DNA of 39,939 nt from assembly GCA_017883965.1 (NCBI GenBank), contig JAFNKG010000015.1, positions 1 through 39,939 on the forward strand, written 5' to 3'. Under the pieces are notes generated by a model that saw only the letters and a list, made by a program, of their open reading frames with translations, searched no databases and was not told where the DNA came from. Shown piece by piece: positions 22,693-30,181 of the stretch; the stretch's first letter is position 1; the number at the start of each line of letters is the position of its first letter. The stretch is from Candidatus Methanophagales archaeon. GTDB taxonomy: Archaea; Halobacteriota; Syntropharchaeia; Alkanophagales; Methanospirareceae. Made by a program: the position numbers and the translations under genes.

Positions 22693-25600
22693 ACGAAACC
22701 ACCTGAGATAGACGAACGGAATTTTGAAAAGATTGTGGAAGAAATAAGAGCACTTGCACCTTATTACGTCTCAGAGCTGGACGTGTCCGGGGATAAAAGT
22801 GGTGGAGTTGCACTTCTTAAAATATTTGCCAACATGCTAAAACTCGTTATTGACCGATTAAATAGATTTCCGGAGAAAAATTTCGTTGCTTTTCTGGATA
22901 TGCTCGGAATAAAACTTCTTCCCGCTCAACCTGCGAGAGCGGCGGTAACCTTTTACCTTTCGGAAGGAGCGCCGAAAAATGTCCTGATACCTGAAAGGAG
23001 CCAAACATCGGCAGAAGAAATAGTTTTTGAAACGGAAAAAAACATAGTGGCAATTCCTTCTAAATTGGCTAAGGTATATGGCATTAGCGTGGATAAAGAC
23101 GGAATTTTTGCATCGCCCACCAACATAGTAAAAGGAGAAGTGGCATTTCCTTTTTCCTCCACTTTAATATTCAGCGCTGCAAAAGGAGATAGAAAATTGG
23201 TTTTGCGAGAAGTGACGGGTTTGGAAAAAGGAGACATCCTTAAGGTAGAGAAAACTAAAGGAATAGAATATGTAGAAGTTTCTGAGGTTTCGGATACAGG
23301 AGTAAGTATGAAGGATAAATTGGTGCATACCCATAAAGTTGGGACATCCGTGGAGAAAGTGACCGATTTTGAACTCTTCGATGGGCTGAACCGCCAGCAA
23401 CATATTCTATACTTAGGGCATGCGGATTTGTTTAATATTACGGGAGAAGCAACAATAACAGTAAGATTTATCAATTCACAATCCGCTTCAAAATTGGGTG
23501 ATTCGAATATCGTCCAATGGGAATACTGGGGAGAGGCAATCAGGACGGAGAGGACGGAAGAGATTAAGGAAATTGGCTGGCATCCCCTGAAAATCGTTTT
23601 ACCGAAAGCCCGAACTTTTCAGGAATTCCAACTGCAAAAGAAGCAATCAGGAGAGATCAAGGAATGCGAAATCAACGAGGTCGAAAGCCGATGGATACGG
23701 TGTAAAACCACGAATATTGCCAAAACCAAAGACATTGTGTTAGGTATTATCCAAATTGGTGGAGAAGGTAGCGTGCAGCGGGTCTCGCAGTTTTACACGT
23801 TGCCTCCAAAAGCAATTCGCGGGGTGGGCACGGAATTTGCTAAAAGGCTCACAGAAAGCGGCGTTAACACCATTGAAGAGCTTCTGAAGTTTAAGGACAA
23901 AGTTGACGAACTCGCAAAGATATTGAGCGGAGCAGAGGAACCTTCCGGATATAAGGAACGAGCAGAAAATATTCTGGAGAATGCAGAAAAACGAATTATG
24001 GATAAAGAGTATGAAGATATGGAGAATGTGGACGTTGTCACTCAGGGCATACTACCTGATATGGCTTTTTATAACGACGTGCCACAGGATTTGACACCCG
24101 TTGACGGTCAGGAATTAAAAACACCAATTTATCCGTTTGGGAAGATTCCAAGATTGTATGATACTTTTTATATTGCCAGCCAGGAGTGCTTTTCAAAGCG
24201 GAATACCGAGATTGATATGAAATTTTATTTACTCAAATGTGGTGAGCCGGGAGATGCGGGAATTACGCTCTCATGGGAATACTGGAACGGGAATGGATGG
24301 AACGTCATCAAAAATTTAGCAGATAATACAAACAATTTTACCGTGTCGGAAAGGAACGTAAAATTTACCTGTCCTGAGGATGTGAAGCCTACCCATGTAA
24401 ATGGACAGGAGAACTATTGGATTCGCGTCAAAATTGTTGATGGTGACTATGGAAAGGAGAAATTTGAAGAAGAAGAAAAAGAGGGAACCTGGAAACCTGA
24501 TCCCAGCCAGATTAAGCCGCCAGTAATCAAAAAACTCACCATAACTTATGCTCCGAGCAGCCAGAACTTGCAGCACTGCCTTACTTACAACAATCTGGAA
24601 TTCAAAGACGTAACAGAAGAAAGCAAAACAGAAAACAAAACTTTTGAGCCTTTCCAACCACTTGATGACGAACATCAAACACTTTATCTGGGCTTTGATA
24701 AAAGGATAGAAAAGGGTCCTATAAGCATTTTCTTCTCTCTGGAAGAACAGGAATTCCCCATAGCGGATATGCCGAAGATAGAATGGTTTTACTACACGCA
24801 AGAAAAGAAATGGGTCAGATTGGAAGTTCTGGACAGCACACGAAATTTAACCAGGACGGAAACAGTGGAGTTTATCGTTCCTACCGACTTTGCTAAAACA
24901 TCTAAATTTGGCGATGAACGTTACTGGCTTAAAGCAGTGGACATTGAGGACAAATTTCGAGCTCAATCCCCCAGCGTGAAGGGGATTTATCTCAATACCA
25001 CTTTTGCAATCCAGGCAGAAAGTATCGAAGATGAAATTATCGGGTCAAGTGACGGCACCGCGGATCAGAAATATCAATTTACGAGAATTCCTGTCATCAC
25101 AGAAGAAATATGGGTCAATGAAATAGGCACTTTGTTAGAGGAAGAGAAGAAGACAATCATGGAGGAAATGGAAAAAGATTCTGTTTTAGAGCGCAAAGAT
25201 GAAACCGGGAAGACCACGGAAGTCCGGGTCCGATGGCAGGCAGTAGAAGATTTCTTTGATTCCGGACCAAAGAGTCGTCATTACGTGGTTGACCGAGCAA
25301 CAGGCGAGGTTAAATTCGGAGATGGAGTGCGTGGAATGGCTCCTCCGATTGGAAGGAGCAACATTAAAGCCACTTATCAGGTCGGAGGAGGAGAAAAAGG
25401 AAACGTTAGAGCCGCTGAGATTTCGACCTTGAAAACCGCCATTCCTTTCGTGGATAGCGTTACAAATCCTGTGGATGCTGGCGGTGGTGCCGATATAGAA
25501 CCCCTGGAAGCTACTATGGAGAGAGGTCCCTGGGTTGTGAAGCACGGAAATCGTGCAGTTACAGTTGAAGATTTTGAGTGGCTCGCAAGGCAAGCTTCAC

Positions 25601-26091
25601 GGAACGTATCGCGAGTTAAATGCCTGGTGGATACAAACGAAAGTGGAAGAGTTACGGTGATTATTGTCCCAGAGAGCGAGGAAGATAAACCCACTCCTTC
25701 TCTTGAATTGAAAAAGCTGGTGGAGAAATATCTTTTAGAGCACAGCTCAAATATTGTCTCGCTACAAGTTGAGGGACCTGAGTATATCGAAGTTTCGGTA
25801 AGTGCGGACGTCTTTCCTGCATCCATTGATGAGGCACCAATAGCAGAAAAAGAAGCGCTCAAGCGGCTAAAAGAGTTCCTGCACCCACTTACCGGTGGAA
25901 AAGATGGAAAAGGCTGGGAATTTGGAAGGCTTGCTTACCTATCAGACATATATGCACTATTGGAAGGGATTACAGAAATAGACCACGTAGAAAATGTCAG
26001 CGTGACCATGACGCCCGAAACGAGGATTCCAAATGCTTTGATTTGCAGTGGAGAACACCGGGTGAGCATAAAATATAAGGGGGCGATATAA
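22693..26091 (+). CDS. Baseplate J-like wedge protein with inserted modules (Pvc11), probable ACG start
   Basis: About 1,132 residues if started at ACG 22693. The first standard start, GTG 22735, would remove KPPEIDERNFEKIVEEI, which aligns with PTPKLDDKTFAELVEEA at the start of the paralogue at 26091; GGGGGG at 22679-22684 is well placed for ACG. The gp6/baseplate-J core lies at the C-terminus (GPKSRHYVVDRATGEVKFGD, ATYQVGGGEKGNVRA, GNRAVTVEDFEWLARQAS, LHPLTGGKDGKGWEFGR). The middle carries a beta module like those in the sheath (about 155-220). It also holds a helix-hairpin-helix unit (IRGVGTEFAKRLTESGV, about 374-390) and beta-sandwich segments (ISLSWEYWNGNGW-like). Confidence 0.88.
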   Translation, partial: TKPPEIDERNFEKIVEEIRALAPYYVSELDVSGDKSGGVALLKIFANMLKLVIDRLNRFPEKNFVAFLDMLGIKLLPAQPARAAVTFYLSEGAPKNVLIPERSQTSAEEIVFETEKNIVAIPSKLAKVYGISVDKDGIFASPTNIVKGEVAFPFSSTLIFSAAKGDRKLVLREVTGLEKGDILKVEKTKGIEYVEVSEVSDTGVSMKDKLVHTHKVGTSVEKVTDFELFDGLNRQQHILYLGHADLFNITGEATITVRFINSQSASKLGDSNIVQWEYWGEAIRTERTEEIKEIGWHPLKIVLPKARTFQEFQLQKKQSGEIKECEINEVESRWIRCKTTNIAKTKDIVLGIIQIGGEGSVQRVSQFYTLPPKAIRGVGTEFAKRLTESGVNTIEELLKFKDKVDELAKILSGAEEPSGYKERAENILENAEKRIMDKEYEDMENVDVVTQGILPDMAFYNDVPQDLTPVDGQELKTPIYPFGKIPRLYDTFYIASQECFSKRNTEIDMKFYLLKCGEPGDAGITLSWEYWNGNGWNVIKNLADNTNNFTVSERNVKFTCPEDVKPTHVNGQENYWIRVKIVDGDYGKEKFEEEEKEGTWKPDPSQIKPPVIKKLTITYAPSSQNLQHCLTYNNLEFKDVTEESKTENKTFEPFQPLDDEHQTLYLGFDKRIEKGPISIFFSLEEQEFPIADMPKIEWFYYTQEKKWVRLEVLDSTRNLTRTETVEFIVPTDFAKTSKFGDERYWLKAVDIEDKFRAQSPSVKGIYLNTTFAIQAESIEDEIIGSSDGTADQKYQFTRIPVITEEIWVNEIGTLLEEEKKTIMEEMEKDSVLERKDETGKTTEVRVRWQAVEDFFDSGPKSRHYVVDRATGEVKFGDGVRGMAPPIGRSNIKATYQVGGGEKGNVRAAEISTLKTAIPFVDSVTNPVDAGGGADIEPLEATMERGPWVVKHGNRAVTVEDFEWLARQASRNVSRVKCLVDTNESGRVTVIIVPESEEDKPTPSLELKKLVEKYLLEHSSNIVSLQVEGPEYIEVSVSADVFPASIDEAPIAEKEALKRLKEFLHPLTGGKDGKGWEFGRLAYLSDIYALLEGITEIDHVENVSVTMTPETRIPNALICSGEHRVSIKYKGAI

Positions 26092-28034
26092 TGCTGCCAA
26101 CACCAAAATTAGATGATAAAACATTTGCAGAATTGGTAGAAGAGGCAAAGGCGCTCATACCTGTGTATGCTAAAAAGTGGACGGACCATAATATCCACGA
26201 CCCCGGGATCACCTTCGTCGAACTCTTTGCATGGCTGATAGAAATGCAAATCTACCGCCTTGACAGAGTTACTGATAAGAATAAGCGTAAATTTTTGAAA
26301 TTTCTTGGAATAAAACCCGGGCATGTAACCGCTGCGAAAGTGGACGTTATATTTTCATTAAATACGTATCCAAATACCATTTTTGTTCCAAAAGGGACAA
26401 AGGTAGCCGCAAAAGATGTGGAAACCGGTGAGAGCATTGTTTTTGAGACTGCTTATGGCATACACGTAGTTCCAGTGAAACTTGAGCGGGTCATCAGCCA
26501 GATCTGGGAAGAAATTAGAGACAACACAGAGGCAAACATGCTTGATGGGCATTTCTATCACGCATTCGGGGAAAGGGCAAAAGAGGGGAGCATGCTATAT
26601 CTGGGTTTCAATGCGGCAGAGGAATTCCCGCACGAGGAGATTGATTTAATGGTGTCGCTCTATGAGGGTGACCTGGTAGAAAAGGTAAAACGTGGAGAAG
26701 AAGAACCAGAGATTATACCACCGGTAGAAGTTAGATGGGAATACACGAAGGCTAAGGCGAAGGATGAGATATCTGCAAAATGTGTTGATTGGGCTCCATT
26801 AGAGTTCATCATGGATGAAACTTTATCGTTTACGAATAGTGGACGGATTTCTTTTAAGGTCCCTACCGATGTTGTGAAGTGCAAAGTTCCTCCCTGTGAA
26901 GAAGAGAAATACTGGGTCAGGTGCAGGGTGGAAAAAGCAGGTTATGATATTCCACCACGCATTGATGCCATACGGTTGAATACAGTGCCCACGACTCAAG
27001 GAAAAACAGTTACGAATGAACCTCTTGGTTTCAGCACAGGACTGCCAAATCAAACTTTCTTTTTTCAACACAAGCCAATACTTGCGGGGAGTCAGGTTAT
27101 CTCCATACTCGATAAAACATGGAAGGAAGTGGACGATTTCGATGCCTCAGGTCCGGAAGACCTCCACTATGTCATTGACCATGACAATGGTGAACTCATA
27201 TTCGGGGATGGCGTTCATGGGCTTATTCCTCCAAAGACTAATATAAAAGTGACGACATACCGTTTTGGTGGAGGAGAAGAAGGGAATATTAAGGCTGGGG
27301 CAATTAACATGATTGTTGACGTTGATGAAAAACGTAAAAACCTGAAAGTAACGAATAAGTTACCTGCGTCCGGAGGTAAAGAAAAAGAAACGCTGGAAGA
27401 AGCAATAATTCGTGCAAGAAAATACCTCAGAGAGCCTTACAGGGCTGTAACTTCGAAGGATTATGAATATATAGCGAAGGCAACACCCGGACTACGAGTA
27501 AAGAGAGCGAAGGCAATCCCGGACAAACGAAAAGGCTCGGTGACAGTAGTTGTCGTTCCTGAAAGCACATTAGATAAACCGAAGCCGAGTGAGGAGTTTC
27601 TCATGGCTGTTTACAGGTATTTAGATAAACGTCGCCTTATAACAACCGAGGTTTACGTGGAGGAGCCCGAATATGTAGAAGTGTCGGTGAATGCCAGGGT
27701 GAAAATTAAACGTGGATACGAATCAGGTAAGGTCAGACAGAGGATTGAAAATACGTTAAAGCAATTTCTTCATCCCTTTAAAGGCGGACCTGAGGGGGAT
27801 AGCTGGCAGTTTGGACGAAGCGTGTTCAAATCAGAAATCTATGAGCTCGTTGATGGTATAGAAGGTGTGGATCGCGTTCAGGAACTCAATATGGTGGATG
27901 GAGAATATAGATATGACGGTGAAAAAATTGGAATTCCCGACAGGGGTTTAGTTTATTCGGGAAAGCACACCATTAGAATTACAGGACCTGAAGAAGAGTG
28001 GAGGGGGGGGTTTCATGAACAATACGGATTTTAA
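26091..28034 (+). CDS. Second baseplate J-like wedge protein (Pvc12)
   Basis: A 647-residue protein, paralogous to the preceding gene but without its large inserts. N-terminal LDDKTFAELVEEAKALIPVY, then WTDHNIHDPGITFVELFAWL, FVPKGTKVAAKDVETGE, LHYVIDHDNGELIFGDGVHG, TYRFGGGEEGNIKAGAIN, YRAVTSKDYEYIAKATPG, and LHPFKGGPEGDSWQFGRSVF. These are the landmarks of the putative baseplate assembly protein family (TIGR02243-type). It forms heteromeric wedges around the hub. ATG overlaps the upstream stop (TAATG), and the 3' end overlaps the next gene by 20 bases. Confidence 0.92.
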   Translation: MLPTPKLDDKTFAELVEEAKALIPVYAKKWTDHNIHDPGITFVELFAWLIEMQIYRLDRVTDKNKRKFLKFLGIKPGHVTAAKVDVIFSLNTYPNTIFVPKGTKVAAKDVETGESIVFETAYGIHVVPVKLERVISQIWEEIRDNTEANMLDGHFYHAFGERAKEGSMLYLGFNAAEEFPHEEIDLMVSLYEGDLVEKVKRGEEEPEIIPPVEVRWEYTKAKAKDEISAKCVDWAPLEFIMDETLSFTNSGRISFKVPTDVVKCKVPPCEEEKYWVRCRVEKAGYDIPPRIDAIRLNTVPTTQGKTVTNEPLGFSTGLPNQTFFFQHKPILAGSQVISILDKTWKEVDDFDASGPEDLHYVIDHDNGELIFGDGVHGLIPPKTNIKVTTYRFGGGEEGNIKAGAINMIVDVDEKRKNLKVTNKLPASGGKEKETLEEAIIRARKYLREPYRAVTSKDYEYIAKATPGLRVKRAKAIPDKRKGSVTVVVVPESTLDKPKPSEEFLMAVYRYLDKRRLITTEVYVEEPEYVEVSVNARVKIKRGYESGKVRQRIENTLKQFLHPFKGGPEGDSWQFGRSVFKSEIYELVDGIEGVDRVQELNMVDGEYRYDGEKIGIPDRGLVYSGKHTIRITGPEEEWRGGFHEQYGF

Positions 28035-30030
28035 ATTCTTAGTGATTAATACGAAGACGAGCTGGGAAGAGGGCTATAAGGAAAATCTGGAAGTTTCTGA
28101 TGCGGGTATCGCTCTTAAAAAGGAGCCTTCACATATCCTCGAACGAGAAATTGGAAAATCAGAAGGATGGGTTGAAGCAACGGATATTGCAGTGGATGCT
28201 TGCGGCGTTCTTTATATTTTAGATGCCGAGGGACACAGCATTCTAACATACGAGCCTGCAAATAAGCGAACAGAGCGTTTGAGATGTATTGGTGGAGCAG
28301 GAAGTCTTATCGGGCAGTTAAAAAATCCAAAAGGAATCGCTTTGAGTCCTGACACGCTATATGTTGCAGACACCGGAAATAACCGAATACAGGCTTTTGC
28401 AAGAATAAACAGTCAGATACGATGGTTCGTCGAAAATACAGATTCTGAAGGTTATCCAATCCCAACCGGAGACTCTGGCGAATTCAGACCTGTTGATATT
28501 GCAGTAGATGATATTGCGAATCTATACGTTCTCAACGGTGCTGATCGCCGTATTCTGAAGTTCGATAAGGGAGGGAGATTCAAGGGAACGTGTGTGGAGG
28601 AAAAACTCAAAGAACCAGAAAATATTGCGATAGATAAGGATGGCTTTCTCTATGTACTTGATAAGAAGAAAATGATGATACTGAAATTTGGGACCGACAG
28701 AAAAGACAATCTGCTAAAGCCCGAGTTCGATTTAGAAAATCTCGGTATCGAGCCTTCCGGGCTCGCAGTTGATTTGGAAGGGAACGTTTATGTAGGCGAT
28801 AAAAAGGAGATAAAAGGTGAAGAGGAAGAAAGATTCATCCATAAATTTGACTCAGCGGGAAATTACGCAGGACCGCTATTGGGACATCGAGGACCTTGCT
28901 ATGGACTGGTCATGGATAAGCAGGGCAATTTTTACGTTATTACGGGAAAAGAAGGCGAAATCGCTCTCCTAAAATATAAAAGAGAGAGATATTTTATCAA
29001 AGAACCGGGGGGCACGTTTATATCAAAAGCGCTCGACAGCAATGAACCCGGTTGCCAGTGGCACAAGATTGTTTTAGATGCTGAAATTCCGGATAAAACG
29101 CAAATTAACGTTTACTATTATATTTCAGATGAAGAGAAGTCAGAGCAAGATATATCGGAATGGAAAAAACTCGCCACTTTTCGTGCATCTGAGATAAAAC
29201 AGCGAGATGCTCTGATTCAGGAGCGTTCAGGCAAATATCTATGGGTTAAACTGGAGTTGATTTCATTAGACGAGTGCAAAACACCGAAGATAAAGAGTAT
29301 CAAGGCGTATTTCCCGCGCCTCTCATATCTCAGGTATTTACCCGCGGTGTATCAAGAAGATGCAGCGAGTAGGGACTTTCTGGAGCGATTTCTTTCTCTT
29401 TTTGAGACTTTTCTATGGTGTAAAGAAGAGGAGATTGTCCAGATAGCCGGGTATTTTGACGTTGAAGCAGCGCCTGAGGAATTTATATCATGGCTTGCTA
29501 CATGGGTTGCGACAATTTTTGATGAGAGCTGGTCGGAAGAAAAGAGGCGTGTATTCCTGCAGAGAGCAGTGGAACTGTATAAAAAGCGAGGAACAAGGGA
29601 AGGTCTTGAAGAGTTGATTGAGATATACACAGGGAATAAGCCGATGATTGTTGAAAACTTCCAGTTAAGATGTAAGGAGAATGAAGACATTAAATCCACA
29701 TTAGAAAAGCTTTTTGGGACATTCAAGCCGTACAGATTCTGTGTACTCTTGAAAGCCACACAAGAGGAAATTGAAAGTCAACTGAAAACGATAAAGAGAC
29801 TAATAGAGCTTGAAAAGCCTGTCCATACGAATGCAGGGGTCACGGTTTTGCAACCGTGGATTTATTTGGATATGCACACGTATCTGGGCATTAACACCTA
29901 TTTATCAAAGCCTGTTATGCAGCTTGGCGTAACATCGGTTATTGGTAGAGATACGGTATTATCAGACATAAAGGAGGCAGGGCAGGTAGAAAGGCGGTCA
30001 AGGACTGGCATAGATACAGAACTCAGATGA
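28015..30030 (+). CDS. Beta-propeller (NHL-repeat) fused to phage tail protein I-like domain
   Basis: A 671-residue protein in two parts. Residues about 50-325 contain six or so NHL-type blades (ATDIAVDACGVLYILDAEG, LYVADTGNNRIQAF, PVDIAVDDIANLYVLNGADR, PENIAIDKDGFLYVLDKK, PSGLAVDLEGNVYVGDKK, CYGLVMDKQGNFYVITGK). A beta region follows. Residues about 435-560 match the tail protein I/TIGR02242 type domain (YLRYLPAVYQEDAASRDFLE, YKKRGTREGLEELIEIYTG). In P2-like tails gpI completes the baseplate and anchors the fibres. The propeller is an accessory ligand- or protein-binding platform, facing outward by inference. Confidence 0.9.
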   Translation: MNNTDFKFLVINTKTSWEEGYKENLEVSDAGIALKKEPSHILEREIGKSEGWVEATDIAVDACGVLYILDAEGHSILTYEPANKRTERLRCIGGAGSLIGQLKNPKGIALSPDTLYVADTGNNRIQAFARINSQIRWFVENTDSEGYPIPTGDSGEFRPVDIAVDDIANLYVLNGADRRILKFDKGGRFKGTCVEEKLKEPENIAIDKDGFLYVLDKKKMMILKFGTDRKDNLLKPEFDLENLGIEPSGLAVDLEGNVYVGDKKEIKGEEEERFIHKFDSAGNYAGPLLGHRGPCYGLVMDKQGNFYVITGKEGEIALLKYKRERYFIKEPGGTFISKALDSNEPGCQWHKIVLDAEIPDKTQINVYYYISDEEKSEQDISEWKKLATFRASEIKQRDALIQERSGKYLWVKLELISLDECKTPKIKSIKAYFPRLSYLRYLPAVYQEDAASRDFLERFLSLFETFLWCKEEEIVQIAGYFDVEAAPEEFISWLATWVATIFDESWSEEKRRVFLQRAVELYKKRGTREGLEELIEIYTGNKPMIVENFQLRCKENEDIKSTLEKLFGTFKPYRFCVLLKATQEEIESQLKTIKRLIELEKPVHTNAGVTVLQPWIYLDMHTYLGINTYLSKPVMQLGVTSVIGRDTVLSDIKEAGQVERRSRTGIDTELR

Positions 30031-30032
30031 CA

Positions 30033-30105
30033 CTTTTTCTTTTTTAGAAAAAAGGTTTGTGCTAAAAGAAAAAAAATAATAGAATGTTTTTACCGGAGGT
30101 AAAAA
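30033..30105 (+). terminator. T-rich terminator and hairpin after the baseplate operon
   Basis: Directly after the stop at 30030 lies a T-rich run (CTTTTTCTTTTTT, about 30033-30045), the usual archaeal U-tract termination signal. About 40 bases on, TTTTTACC (30087-30094) pairs with GGTAAAAA (30098-30105) around GGA. The hairpin's GGAGGT could alternatively serve as a ribosome-binding site for a 14-codon TTG frame at 30108. Confidence 0.4.
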
Positions 30106-30120
30106 AGTTGGATGTGATAG

Positions 30121-30130
30121 TTTTATATAG
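30121..30130 (+). promoter_or_regulatory. TATA-like box for the fibre gene
   Basis: TTTTATATAG lies about 52-61 bases upstream of the fibre ATG at 30182. A start near 30150 leaves room for the GGGGG ribosome-binding sequence at 30170-30176. It resembles the TATA box before the sheath gene (CTTTATATAG), so fibre and sheath may form two separately driven units. Confidence 0.5.
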
Positions 30131-30181
30131 CTTCTGTGTTTTCTATGGGTAAAAGAAGTGGATAATAAAAGGGGGAATGAG

